Source: Actinomycetota bacterium | Lineage (GTDB): Bacteria > Actinomycetota > Actinomycetes > S36-B12 | Assembly: GCA_003456155.1 (NCBI GenBank) | Contig: DMPC01000164.1 | Coordinates: 1-64,000, forward strand | DNA: 64,000 bases | Reading direction: 5' to 3' | Shown: positions 17,020-25,993 of the stretch, one piece after another | Layout of the letters: each line of letters begins with the position of its first letter | Numbering within the stretch: the first letter of the stretch is position 1 | Made by a program: the position numbers and the translations under genes | The notes under the pieces: generated by a model | Database searches by the model: none | What the model saw: the letters and a program-made list of their open reading frames with translations, nothing else | What the model was told of the DNA's origin: nothing

Positions 17020-17983
17020 GGTGGCGGGTCGCACCCGCGGCATGGGCGAGCTCATCGATGTCGCCGACAAGGCCAGCGACTTCGCTCCTTTCGGACGAGA
17101 GCTCGCAGCGCTGGCCCGAGAGCGGGATGACATCGTGGGTTTGACCGCAGATATGGGCCGATACAGTGACATCCTGCCCTTCAGGGACGAGTACCCCGAC
17201 CGCTTCTTCAACGTGGGCATGGCTGAGCAGAATCTGATTGCCGTCGCTGCCGGCCTCGCCAAGACCGGCAAAGTCGCCTACTGCACGACGTATTCCGTGT
17301 TCGTCACGCGGCGCGCCTATGACTTCGTGGCCATCGCATGCGCTCATTCACAGGCCAACGTCAAGATCTTCGCTGGGATGCCAGGCCTGATGAACGGCTA
17401 CGGAGCCACGCATCAGGCAACTGAGGACCTCAACATGATGAGGGGTATCGCGGACCTCACCATCATCGATCCCTGTGATGCCGTGGAACTGCGCCAGGTG
17501 GTTCGGGCAGTGGCCGACATCAAGGGCACCGTCTACGTCCGACTGCTGCGCGGCAACGTCCCCGTGGAATTGGACGCGTCCTATCGATTCGTTCCGGGCA
17601 AGGCTCAGGTACTGCGTCCTGGCGGGACCATCGGCATCATCTCGACCGGCTACATGACTGGACGAGCGCTCGACGCAGCCAAGGAGGTCGCTTCGCGCGG
17701 CGTGCAGGTGGGCGTACTGCATGTACCCACCATCAAGCCGTTCGACACCGCGGGGGTGCTCGACTTTGTCGCTCGTTACGACAGGCTCATCGTTGCCGAG
17801 AATCACAAGACGACTGGTGGCTTGGGCACTCTGGTGACCGAGGCCATGTTCGACGCAGGTGTCCTCAAGCCGGTCGAGCGCATCGGCCTCGCTGACTCCT
17901 TCTTCGAGTGCGGCTCGCAGGAGTACTTGGAGGCCCGCTACGGGCTTGACCTGCCCCGATTCATCCGCGCGATCATGGGCTAG
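17012..17983 (+). CDS. Transketolase C-terminal subunit (pyrimidine-binding half)
   Basis: 323 residues corresponding to the transketolase Pyr and C-terminal domains. The catalytic Glu lies in NVGMAEQNL; YGATHQATED and a C-terminal domain with GVLHVPTIKPFD follow. The GTG at 17012 has AGGAG upstream and overlaps the end of the N-terminal subunit gene, giving 1:1 coupled synthesis. Its TAG shares CTAG with the stop of the convergent GldA-like gene. An ATG at 17042 is a possible alternative start. Confidence 0.9.
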   Translation: MAEVAGRTRGMGELIDVADKASDFAPFGRELAALARERDDIVGLTADMGRYSDILPFRDEYPDRFFNVGMAEQNLIAVAAGLAKTGKVAYCTTYSVFVTRRAYDFVAIACAHSQANVKIFAGMPGLMNGYGATHQATEDLNMMRGIADLTIIDPCDAVELRQVVRAVADIKGTVYVRLLRGNVPVELDASYRFVPGKAQVLRPGGTIGIISTGYMTGRALDAAKEVASRGVQVGVLHVPTIKPFDTAGVLDFVARYDRLIVAENHKTTGGLGTLVTEAMFDAGVLKPVERIGLADSFFECGSQEYLEARYGLDLPRFIRAIMG

Positions 17984-19080
17984 AGGGTTCGCACACCTGC
18001 GCGCCGGTCAACCTCTGCGATCGCGGCAACTACGTCGTCTGCGGTGAGCCGCATGGGGAGATTGGCCAGGTGAGGTGCGGTCATTGTGCCTTCGGCGATG
18101 AGCACGTGCTGATCATGCCAGGGAGCCCTGAGCCCGAGATCAGCCGAGGAGACCGGTAGACCTACCGATCCCAGGAAATCGGCCAGTGCACCCACCTCTG
18201 ACTCTGAGCGACCTTCAGCCACTACCTGAACGAGCGCACCCCATCCGACGTGATAGCCATGGAGCAGCATCTGCGCCCCCTCGACACGCATCAGCCCGCG
18301 CGTCAGCGAGTGCGCCAGCGACAAGCCACCATTCTCGAAGGCCAAACCACTCATCAAGATGGAGGCCTCGACAACCCGCTCAAGCGCATCGGACACCCGT
18401 CCGGCTTCGCAGTCATCCAGAGCCTGCACCGCATCAGCCTGCAGCGTGTCAAAGCAGGCGCGACCGATCGCCAGCGCAATCCCGAGCGGTCTGGTGCCGA
18501 GAGGAGTGACCCCCGTGCCCCGCGCGCATCCCTCCGCTTCGAACACCTTGGCCACCGCGTCGCCGATCCCTGACCGGAGAAACCGCGTCGGTGCACCGGC
18601 GATCAACTGGGTGTCCACGAGAACGAGCGCAGGGTTGGCAGGCAGCATGTCGACGGCAATGAGCCGATGCTGCTCGTCGTACATCGCGATCGCACTGCTC
18701 GTGGGACTGTCGTTCGACGCAATCGTGGGTACCGTGATCACAGGAACACTCAGCCGTCCAGCCAAGGCCTTTGCCGTGTCGAGCACCTTGCCACCACCAA
18801 GACCCACCACGGACGACACATCGAAGCCCGCGCATTCGAGGAGGGCGTCCTCGACGGCGGCGTACGTGATCTCCCCCTTCGCGATGACGAGTCGAGGCCG
18901 TAGGCCCGCCTCCTGGCACGAGCGCAGGATCCGCTCCCCGATCAACTCCTGCACTGGTGGGTCGACGACCAGGACGGGGCTCTCGCCAAAGCGGACGAGG
19001 TGACCACCCAAGTGGTCCAAGACACCAGGGCCTTGGACATAGCGCGCCGGGCTGACAAACACTCGGTCGGTGCCGCGCAT
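17980..19080 (-). CDS. Iron-containing alcohol dehydrogenase, glycerol dehydrogenase-like
   Basis: 366 residues of the Fe-ADH/GldA superfamily. The NAD loop GLGGGKVLDTAKA, the PTIASNDSP segment and metal-site stretches GIGDAVAKVFEAEG and AHSLTRGL...LLHGYHVGWG are present, giving the Asp and two His ligands expected in GldA. It probably oxidises a vicinal diol such as glycerol or reduces an alpha-hydroxyketone. It starts 7 bases after the stop of the fused ABC transporter gene, so it is the distal gene of importer operon A. Opposite it lies the transketolase pair, which suggests a polyol to ketose to C2-transfer route. Confidence 0.85.
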   Translation of the reverse strand: MRGTDRVFVSPARYVQGPGVLDHLGGHLVRFGESPVLVVDPPVQELIGERILRSCQEAGLRPRLVIAKGEITYAAVEDALLECAGFDVSSVVGLGGGKVLDTAKALAGRLSVPVITVPTIASNDSPTSSAIAMYDEQHRLIAVDMLPANPALVLVDTQLIAGAPTRFLRSGIGDAVAKVFEAEGCARGTGVTPLGTRPLGIALAIGRACFDTLQADAVQALDDCEAGRVSDALERVVEASILMSGLAFENGGLSLAHSLTRGLMRVEGAQMLLHGYHVGWGALVQVVAEGRSESEVGALADFLGSVGLPVSSADLGLRAPWHDQHVLIAEGTMTAPHLANLPMRLTADDVVAAIAEVDRRAGVRTL

Positions 19081-19087
19081 CCGAAGC

Positions 19088-21646
19088 TCAGTTCTGGGCG
19101 CGGGCCCTGCGCCGCTTGAACACGCCCCCACCGCTGGAGTACGCGAGCAGGGCTATCAGGGTGAGGCTGCCGATGATGAGGAAACTCACGGCATCCGACA
19201 GCTTCAGGGCCGGGACGACAGCAGTCGCCAGTGCCAGCATGACGGCACCGACCAGACACCCGATGAAGGAGCCTCGTCCCCCGAGGAGGCTCGCACCGCC
19301 GAGAACAGGAGCTGCAATAGCCAGAAGGGTGTAGCCGGAACCCACAGTTCCATCACCTGTCCCCACTTGGCCAGCGACCACAATGCCTGCCAGGCCGGCA
19401 ATCACCGAGCATGCGAGATAGGACATCACGCGCATCCGGCGGACACTCAGCCCGAGGCGGACCGCGTAGTTCGGTTCAAGACCAGCGGTGCGGACCTCCA
19501 AACCGAACCTGCTGCGCCACAACAGCAGGTCTCCAAGGATCAGGAGGGGGACGATGACCAGGAAGGGAAGAGGAATGAACCCCACTTTCTGGGTCATCAG
19601 ATTCATCACATCGAAGTTGATCAGGCCTGAGGCCGTCGGCCTCAGAAGGAGCGCCAAACCTCCTACGATGCCCAGAGTTGCAATGGTCGCGATGACAGGT
19701 GAGAGCTTCGCACCTTCGGTCAGCAAGGCATTGATGCCTCCCACGGCGAGCCCCAGCACGAGGGCGATCGCCAATGAGAGCAGCACGAGAGGCCAGAGTC
19801 CTCCCTCGGTGATGAAGAAGGACATCACCACGACCGTGAGGCTGACCATGGCTCCGACCGAGACATCGATCCCGCCAAGCAGGAGAACGCAGAATTGGGC
19901 CACTGCCAGTACGGTCAAGGGAAGCGCAAGCAGGAAGACGTTGTAGATATTGAGCATCGACCCGAAGTTGGGCTCGATGAGGATCGCTGCCCCCCAGATC
20001 GCCAGCACGATCAACGTCAGGATCGCCAAGCGGACGAAGTCCTCGGTACCGCCCAGCAGTTTGCGCAGCCGCCCGCGGGAACTTGCGGCTGCCTCCGTGG
20101 CTTTCCCTTGTGCGACTTCTTCCACCTGAGAGGCAACGGCGAAACTGCCGACGATGACTTCCTCGGATGAGCCGATGCCCGGCATCTCATGGATGATCTT
20201 GCCGCGCGACATGACGACAATGCGATCGGCAAGTCCAGCGAGCTCCCCTGCGTCGGACGACTCGACCACGACACCGATGCCACCGTCAGCGGCGGATCGA
20301 AGCATGCGATAGATGTCCATACGCGAGCGCACGTCAACACCCTGAGTCGGTTCCTCGATCAGGATGACGTTGGGATCGGTGGCCAGTGCCCGGCTCAGCG
20401 CAACCTTCTGCTGATTTCCGCCGGACAAAGAGGTGATGGGAAGGGATGGGCTGCCTGCCTTGATACCGAAGGTGTCAATCTCTGCCTGCACCGCATCCCG
20501 TTGCCGTGTGGGACTCACGACACCGGCGCTTGAGATGCGTCGAAGAATTCCCACCATGAGGTTCTCTCGGATTGACAGGGACTGGAAGAGCGACTCGCGA
20601 CGCCGGTCCCCGCTCAGGAAGAGCACTCCATTTCTCACGGCCTCACCGTAGGAGCGGATCGTGGTTCCCTTGGTCGTCAGATCGCCTTGCGGATCCCCGA
20701 TGCCCGCCAGCCCTCGCATGAACTGACGTTGGCCGTTGCCATCCGCTCCAGCAATACCCACGATCTCTCCGGCCCGAATGTCCAGATCCGCAGGGCCGAA
20801 GCCGTCTCCGACGAGTCGATGGGCGGACAGGAGCACCGGAGCATCCCCGGGGATCAGGCCGCGTTCCGGGAACTCCAGCTCCACCGAGCTTCCCGCCATG
20901 AGTTCGACCAGTCCCTTGTAGTCCGTGTCGACGGTCGGCATGGATCCCCGCACGATGCCGTCACGAAGCACGGTGATCTGCTGAGCAACGCGGAAGACCT
21001 CGCCGAGCCGATGCGTGACCAGGAGCACGGCCGAGCCGGAACCGGCCACCTGCTCCACCAGAGCGAGAACGCGATCAACACCAGCAGAGTCCAGTGCCGA
21101 GGTAGCCTCGTCGAGGATGAGCAGTCGCGGCTGTGCCGCTACAGCCCGGACGATCTCGATGAGCTGCCGGTCACCCGGCGCGATTGTGGCGGTCTTGGCC
21201 TCCGGATCGATGCTGCCGAGACCAAAGGATTCCAGCAGATCCCGGGACCAGCTGACCATCTCTCGGTAACGGGGACGCAGATGCTGGGGCGTGCCGACGA
21301 AGAGGTTGTTTGCGACCGAGAGACCGGGCACCAGGGAGCCATCCTGGAAGACCGTGAGAGCACCCGCACGCTGGGAGCTTCGCGGCGAGCCTGTGCGGAT
21401 GGCGACCCCGCCAATCCTGACCGTTCCGCTGTCCGGCTTGACGGTGCCGGAGACGATACCGACGAAGGTGGACTTTCCCGACCCATTCTCCCCCACCAGC
21501 GCGTGAATCTGACCGGGAGGCATCGACAGGCTCATGTCCTTGAGCGCCTGGACAACCCCATAGCTCTTTGACGCGCCCGTCACTTCCACAACATCCGTGG
21601 AGTGGGACGGCGCCGGCTCGAGGTCGCCTCTGGTTTCCGTCGACAC
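19088..21646 (-). CDS. Fused RbsA-RbsC-type ABC transporter: two ATPase domains plus permease in one chain (importer A)
   Basis: 852 residues. ATPase domain 1 has Walker A GENGSGKST and Walker B LLILDEATSALD but an atypical signature region (IAPGDRQ). Domain 2 has a degenerate P-loop, as usual in RbsA, but intact SLSGGNQQK and IEEPTQGVD. After a linker at about residues 500-540 comes a multi-spanning BPD_transp_2 permease with GGIDVSVGA. In ordinary ribose/galactose importers these are two proteins. A separate second permease and a binding lipoprotein are encoded upstream, so the membrane part may be heterodimeric. A sugar, polyol or similar small solute is expected. Confidence 0.9.
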   Translation of the reverse strand: MSTETRGDLEPAPSHSTDVVEVTGASKSYGVVQALKDMSLSMPPGQIHALVGENGSGKSTFVGIVSGTVKPDSGTVRIGGVAIRTGSPRSSQRAGALTVFQDGSLVPGLSVANNLFVGTPQHLRPRYREMVSWSRDLLESFGLGSIDPEAKTATIAPGDRQLIEIVRAVAAQPRLLILDEATSALDSAGVDRVLALVEQVAGSGSAVLLVTHRLGEVFRVAQQITVLRDGIVRGSMPTVDTDYKGLVELMAGSSVELEFPERGLIPGDAPVLLSAHRLVGDGFGPADLDIRAGEIVGIAGADGNGQRQFMRGLAGIGDPQGDLTTKGTTIRSYGEAVRNGVLFLSGDRRRESLFQSLSIRENLMVGILRRISSAGVVSPTRQRDAVQAEIDTFGIKAGSPSLPITSLSGGNQQKVALSRALATDPNVILIEEPTQGVDVRSRMDIYRMLRSAADGGIGVVVESSDAGELAGLADRIVVMSRGKIIHEMPGIGSSEEVIVGSFAVASQVEEVAQGKATEAAASSRGRLRKLLGGTEDFVRLAILTLIVLAIWGAAILIEPNFGSMLNIYNVFLLALPLTVLAVAQFCVLLLGGIDVSVGAMVSLTVVVMSFFITEGGLWPLVLLSLAIALVLGLAVGGINALLTEGAKLSPVIATIATLGIVGGLALLLRPTASGLINFDVMNLMTQKVGFIPLPFLVIVPLLILGDLLLWRSRFGLEVRTAGLEPNYAVRLGLSVRRMRVMSYLACSVIAGLAGIVVAGQVGTGDGTVGSGYTLLAIAAPVLGGASLLGGRGSFIGCLVGAVMLALATAVVPALKLSDAVSFLIIGSLTLIALLAYSSGGGVFKRRRARAQN

Positions 21647-21695
21647 GCGATAGCCCTTCGTTACGTGGGTCGGTCAGACAGGGTTGGGGGAAGGT

Positions 21696-21729
21696 GCTGC
21701 GTGCCGGCCCCGAAGGGCCGGCACGCAGC
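21696..21729 (-). terminator. Strong intercistronic hairpin after the binding-protein gene of importer A
   Basis: A perfect 15-base stem (21696-21710 with 21715-21729) closed by a CGAA tetraloop begins 8 bases after the binding-protein stop and lies before the fused transporter gene. No T-run follows on the minus strand. It is more likely an mRNA-stabilising element or partial terminator that raises binding-protein yield over the membrane components. Confidence 0.7.
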
Positions 21730-21737
21730 CTGTTCCA

Positions 21738-23093
21738 TCAGGAACCGCTCAGCATTCCCGACATCACGGAACCGGGTACCAGGGTCGGGCCCGGGTAGTC
21801 AGCACCGAAGTTCGGGTCGTACAGACCAGCCGTCGCGTTGACGAATGGCAGCGGGTAGATCACCAGCTCAGGAGCAGGAGTTCCCGAGGCGATCTGGTCC
21901 ATCAGGGCCGTCACCGAAACACGAGCCGGCCAGTTGATGGAGTTGGTGTCCGCGAGAGCGAACTCCGTCTCCGTGCCCTGGTTCTCCTCCCAGACGCGGT
22001 AGAGGTCGTTGTTGCTCGTCCACGTGACCATGTCGGGCGAGCCCTTGCCGGCCTGCTCGTACGCCTTGACGATCTGCGGCATCGGGTCCGCGTAGTCGTA
22101 GAGCACGACCTGCGGGTCCTGGCCAGAGGCGAGCATGGCTGTGGCGGCCTCGAAGGCACCCTGCAGGGTCCAGCCGGTGTCGTACTTGCCCACGACCTTG
22201 ACATCGGGGAAGTTCGCCGCCAGCTCGTCCTCAGCGCACTTGTTCCACGTCGCACCCTGCGGATTGCCGGGGGTGCCGTTGAAGAACACGATGTCGCCCT
22301 TGTTGCTGACCAGCTCAGCGGCCTTCTGGGCCATCTCCACGCCGATAGCGCACACGTCACCCGTCACCTGGGTGGTGATGGAGCCGGGAGGCGCATCCGG
22401 GGCCGGGCCAACGAATGTCGAGACCAGTGCCCCGCCGTCCTGAGCCTGCTTGAACGCAGGAGCAAGAGCCGCTCCGAAGTCGTTGTAGCCAACGATGACC
22501 TGTGCGCCATCAGCCGCGAGGCTGCGGACGCCGGCCTGCATCTGGGCAAGGTCGAACTCCGGGGTCACCGAGATGATTCGGCCGACCTCGGGGTACGTCA
22601 GCGCCTGAAGGATGGCCTCCATGCGGCTGACCTTGCGCCAGGTGTTGACCTCGGGCGAGATGTAGCCCACGGTCACGTCGCCGCCACCCGGAACCTCACA
22701 GTCCATGCTCTTCCAGCACTCGAGTGCCAGGTCGAGCTGTTCCTGCGACAACGGCTCTGACGCGCGGGTGAGCGCTGACTGGATCACCGGATCCAGACTG
22801 TCAGCGGGGATGGCGTTCGTGCGCAGCGCCTGATCGACGATGCTCTGGATCGCCCCTGCGTCGGCGGGAGCCTCGGCAGCGGGAGCCTCTTCGGCGGGAG
22901 CCTCAGCGGCAGGAGCCTCTTCGGCGGGAGCCTCGGCGGCAGGAGCCTCCGATGCGGGCGTTTCGGTTGCGGAATCACTGGAGCTGCAGGCCGCAAGGAC
23001 GAGGGAGGCAGCTGCGCCTAACGCCAGTGCAGCTGCGATCCTCCGGCTCCGATGCTTCGGAGAGCGGCCCCCGAGAGGTGTGCTGTGGACCAT
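21738..23093 (-). CDS. Ribose-class ABC transporter substrate-binding lipoprotein (importer A)
   Basis: 451 residues. A basic N-terminus and hydrophobic stretch lead to the lipobox LVLAACSSS with Cys36, so it is membrane-anchored. Residues of about 44-77 are an Ala/Glu/Pro-rich linker of repeated EEAPAAEAPA units. The remainder is a type I periplasmic-binding-protein fold (VTVGYISPEVNTWRK near the start of the domain). It captures the solute for the permease encoded upstream (15 bases away) and the fused transporter downstream. The linker is shared in style with two other binding proteins in this window. Confidence 0.9.
   Translation of the reverse strand: MVHSTPLGGRSPKHRSRRIAAALALGAAASLVLAACSSSDSATETPASEAPAAEAPAEEAPAAEAPAEEAPAAEAPADAGAIQSIVDQALRTNAIPADSLDPVIQSALTRASEPLSQEQLDLALECWKSMDCEVPGGGDVTVGYISPEVNTWRKVSRMEAILQALTYPEVGRIISVTPEFDLAQMQAGVRSLAADGAQVIVGYNDFGAALAPAFKQAQDGGALVSTFVGPAPDAPPGSITTQVTGDVCAIGVEMAQKAAELVSNKGDIVFFNGTPGNPQGATWNKCAEDELAANFPDVKVVGKYDTGWTLQGAFEAATAMLASGQDPQVVLYDYADPMPQIVKAYEQAGKGSPDMVTWTSNNDLYRVWEENQGTETEFALADTNSINWPARVSVTALMDQIASGTPAPELVIYPLPFVNATAGLYDPNFGADYPGPTLVPGSVMSGMLSGS
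22857..22962 (-). repeat. In-frame tandem repeat coding an Ala/Glu/Pro linker
   Basis: Imperfect direct repeats of a GCCTCTTCGGCGGGA-type unit encode alternating EEAPA and AEAPA blocks behind the lipobox of binding protein A. It is coding low complexity, not a CRISPR or mobile repeat. Confidence 0.8.
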
Positions 23094-23108
23094 CTACGAT
23101 TTCCTTTC

Positions 23109-24122
23109 CTAGTGGACTGAGCCCAGGAGGGCCCCTTCTCCCTGGGCGCGACGGGAGAAAGCACGGCTAAGGAGCCGCTTGTCGCGCAGGAGAAAGACCA
23201 AGGTGAGTCCAAGGGCCAGAACCAGACCCTGGACAAGGGCGGGCATCCCGCCGGTGAACCCAGCGACCGCCAGGTTGAGGTTGAGCAGCGAGACGAAGAC
23301 CGCACCCAACAGCGTTGCCACGAAACTGACTCGCCCGCCGGTGAGCACTGCGCCGCCAAGGACGACGGCAACGATGGGTGCCAGCAGGTAGGGCTCACCG
23401 ATGGCAAGATCCGGCGTGGTCAGCAGGCCTGACAGCATGATCCCGGCAATGCCATAGAGAACCCCGGCCACCGCATAGGCCGTGATGCGGTACGCCGTCG
23501 CGCGGAGCCCGACGAGGGTGCCGGCCGCAGCGGAGGCGCTGCTGGCAACGAGCCGACGACCAGGGACTGTCAGCCACACGAAGAAGGTCGCCAGAGCCGC
23601 CAGCGCGATGCTCGCGAGCAGCACAAAGCTGATTCCCCCGAAGTTGCTGCCGCTGAAAGCGACCAGGGGCTCCGGAACTCCCACCACAGACAGCAGCTTT
23701 CCGCGGTAGAGGCGACCCAGACCGATGGCAAGCAACCCAACCGCCAAGGTCACCACGAGGGAGTTGAGGCCGAAGACCTCCACCAGGATGCCGTTGACCA
23801 GACCCATCAGGATGACGGCGATCAGAACGATGACGATGGCTGGTGCAAGCTTGCTGGCATCGCCGTCCGTGTACGTGGTCAGGATGATGCCCGTCACCGT
23901 GATCGCCGCGGGGACGCTCAGGTCAATGCCGCCGGTTCCGATGACGAGCGCCTGCCCGGCTGCGGCAAGGATCATCACGCCGATCAGCGGGGTGAAGGCC
24001 GAGAGGATGCTCTGTGAGAAGACCGCTCCCTGCGTCTGGAGCGCGGCAAGGAGCAGCATCGCGATGACACCGATCGAGATCACGGTGAGCGGAGTGACGA
24101 ACCCGCGTGCCGGACGATGCAC
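23109..24122 (-). CDS. ABC transporter permease, RbsC-like (importer A)
   Basis: 337 residues with about eight to ten hydrophobic segments and the family motif GGIDLSVPAAIT. It is the first gene of the importer A operon, followed by the binding protein and the fused ATPase-permease. Because a second permease domain is fused to the ATPases, the transmembrane part is inferred to be a heterodimer as in the autoinducer-2 LsrC/LsrD importer. It is divergent from the LLM oxidoreductase gene across 221 bases with two operator-like repeats. Confidence 0.9.
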   Translation of the reverse strand: MHRPARGFVTPLTVISIGVIAMLLLAALQTQGAVFSQSILSAFTPLIGVMILAAAGQALVIGTGGIDLSVPAAITVTGIILTTYTDGDASKLAPAIVIVLIAVILMGLVNGILVEVFGLNSLVVTLAVGLLAIGLGRLYRGKLLSVVGVPEPLVAFSGSNFGGISFVLLASIALAALATFFVWLTVPGRRLVASSASAAAGTLVGLRATAYRITAYAVAGVLYGIAGIMLSGLLTTPDLAIGEPYLLAPIVAVVLGGAVLTGGRVSFVATLLGAVFVSLLNLNLAVAGFTGGMPALVQGLVLALGLTLVFLLRDKRLLSRAFSRRAQGEGALLGSVH

Positions 24123-24196
24123 CCTGACCTGCCCTTCCTTGCGTACCGAGCATCCCCTACTGCTCGGAAGGTGTCATATTGGCAAGAATGGGCACT

Positions 24197-24213
24197 GTGT
24201 CATTGTGAGACGA
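24197..24213 (+). promoter_or_regulatory. Operator-like GTGTC-N7-GACGA element upstream of importer A
   Basis: The left arm is identical to that of the 8377 site; the right part reads TGAGACGA. A further isolated GTGTC half lies at 24171-24175. The region is the divergent promoter between the importer permease and the LLM oxidoreductase. Confidence 0.4.
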
Positions 24214-24276
24214 GCGACACCTTCGCTCGACACCCGGATCGAATCGTTATCCCGCTGAGACTTTCGGCAGCCGCAC

Positions 24277-24293
24277 GTTCCTTTATGGGACAT
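24277..24293 (+). promoter_or_regulatory. Second TGGGACA-type element upstream of the LLM oxidoreductase
   Basis: GTTCC-N7-GACAT, whose right part TGGGACAT differs in one base from the recurring 8-mer. It ends 50 bases before the oxidoreductase start, a place suited to activation of the rightward promoter. Confidence 0.4.
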
Positions 24294-24343
24294 TCACAAG
24301 GCCGTCTGATGCGGTGCCATGTCGGAGACCAGAGGAGGTCCCC

Positions 24344-25201
24344 ATGCAGGTTGGCGTCTACGCTTTTGCCACCCAAGACGGTCTTCGACCAGACGAGCTC
24401 GGACGTGAGGTCGAAGACCGCGGCCTGGCCGCCCTCATGTTCCCCGAGCACTCCCACATCCCCGTGTCCCGAGCCACCAATTACCCCGAGGTCTACGGCG
24501 GCGGCGAGCTTCCGGGTTTCTACATGCGTACTTTCGATCCCTTCGTGAGTTGCACCCTCGCAGCCTCGGCCACGTCCACCATTCGCGTGGGCACCGGCAT
24601 CGCGCTCCTGGCTCTGCGCGAGCCGGTGAATACGGCGAAGGAGGTGGCATCGGTCAGCTACCTGTCTGGCGGGCGCTTCAACTTCGGGGTCGGGTTCGGC
24701 TGGAACGCCGACGAGTTCGAGAACCTCGGTGTCCCCTTCAAGGGGAGGCACCGCCTCGTCAAGGAGAAGGTCCAGCTGATGAAGCGTCTCTGGGAGGACG
24801 ACGTCGCCAGCTATGAGGGGGATCTGGTCTCACTGAAGCCGAGCTGGTCCTGGCCCAAGCCCATCGACGGTCCACCCATCTTCCTGGGCGGGAACGGACC
24901 GATCACGATGAAGAATGCAGCCGAGTGGGCTGATGTCTGGTACCCCACCCCTCCCGGAGACGATCCGCTGCTGACGAAATCGGCTCCAGCCTTCAGGGCC
25001 CTCGTCGAGGAGGTCGGGCGTGACCCCGAGTCCGTCGCCATCGGCTGCGCACCGGGCGATGCGACTCGCGAAGACCTGAACACCTACGCATCCAATGGCG
25101 TGGCCTACGTGAACATCGGCCTCGTGACGACGTCACGCGATGACGACCTGAGGCGACTGGACGAGATCGCAGAGCGCGCGCAGGACTATCTGGCCCGCTG
25201 A
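24344..25201 (+). CDS. LLM class oxidoreductase, probably F420-dependent
   Basis: 285 residues of the luciferase-like monooxygenase superfamily. TIRVGTGIALL, EVASVSYLSGGRF and the GVGFGWNADEFENLG segment fit the actinobacterial F420-dependent group. Members oxidise alcohols or reduce activated double bonds using F420, or act as FMNH2 monooxygenases; which applies cannot be decided here. The ATG at 24344 has a strong AGAGGAGG. An SDR gene follows after 51 bases in the same direction. Confidence 0.85.
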   Translation: MQVGVYAFATQDGLRPDELGREVEDRGLAALMFPEHSHIPVSRATNYPEVYGGGELPGFYMRTFDPFVSCTLAASATSTIRVGTGIALLALREPVNTAKEVASVSYLSGGRFNFGVGFGWNADEFENLGVPFKGRHRLVKEKVQLMKRLWEDDVASYEGDLVSLKPSWSWPKPIDGPPIFLGGNGPITMKNAAEWADVWYPTPPGDDPLLTKSAPAFRALVEEVGRDPESVAIGCAPGDATREDLNTYASNGVAYVNIGLVTTSRDDDLRRLDEIAERAQDYLAR

Positions 25202-25252
25202 CCTCATCGTCTGGGCAGAGCACACCTCACCAAGCGAAACCGGAGTTACCCG

Positions 25253-25990
25253 ATGTCCAACCGCGTCGCCCTGATCACCGGCAGCAGTCGGGGCATCGGC
25301 TTCAGCATCGCCGAGCGACTTGTCGAGGATGGCTGGCAGGTGGCGATAACGGGGCGGACGGCGGCCACACTGGAGGAGTCCGTCGCTCACCTGGGAACAG
25401 CCGCTGTGGGCTTCGCCGGCAAGGCCGACGATCCCGTGCATCAGGAGGCGGCAGTCGCAGGGGTAGTTGAGGCGTTCGGGCGCCTTGACCTTCTGGTAAA
25501 CAACGCCGGCATCAATCCGGTCTACGGCCCGCTCATGGATGTTGACATCGGAGCGGCTCGGAAGGTTTTCGAAGTCAACGTGGTCTCGAGCCTGCGCTGG
25601 AGCCAACTCGCGTACCACGCGTGGATGGAGACCCACGGCGGGTGCATCGTGAACGTGGCCTCTGTGACAGGGTTGACAGCTGCACGGGGACTCGGCGTCT
25701 ACGGTACGAGCAAGGCCGCTCTGATCGCCCTTACTCGACAGCTTGGTGACGAGCTCGGTCCGAAGGTAAGGGTCAACGCTGTGGCTCCGGCAGTGATCAA
25801 GACGGACTTCTCACGCGCGTTGTACGAGGGCAATGAGGAGGCGGTCGTAGCCACCTACCCACTTGGCCGACTCGGTACGCCCCAGGATGTGGCCGGAGCA
25901 GTGTCCTTCCTCGCCTCCGAGGACGCGGAGTGGATCACCGGACAAACGATCGTCGTCGACGGTGGCCTCACTCTGGGAGGAAAGCTCTAG
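25253..25990 (+). CDS. SDR family oxidoreductase
   Basis: 245 residues. TGSSRGIGF cofactor motif near residue 9, NNAGINPVYGP, and YGTSK with the catalytic Tyr-Lys. The C-terminal WITGQTIVVDGG is typical of FabG/alcohol-dehydrogenase-like SDRs. The RBS is weak (CCGGAG), so it may depend on read-through from the LLM gene. It converges with the regulator A gene with only 3 bases between stops. The substrate is unknown. Confidence 0.85.
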   Translation: MSNRVALITGSSRGIGFSIAERLVEDGWQVAITGRTAATLEESVAHLGTAAVGFAGKADDPVHQEAAVAGVVEAFGRLDLLVNNAGINPVYGPLMDVDIGAARKVFEVNVVSSLRWSQLAYHAWMETHGGCIVNVASVTGLTAARGLGVYGTSKAALIALTRQLGDELGPKVRVNAVAPAVIKTDFSRALYEGNEEAVVATYPLGRLGTPQDVAGAVSFLASEDAEWITGQTIVVDGGLTLGGKL

Positions 25991-25993
25991 GCA

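Noticed and set aside
22857..22962. Short regular repeats suggestive of a CRISPR or VNTR array
   Set aside because: The repeats are contiguous without spacers, stay in frame and encode a lipoprotein linker.
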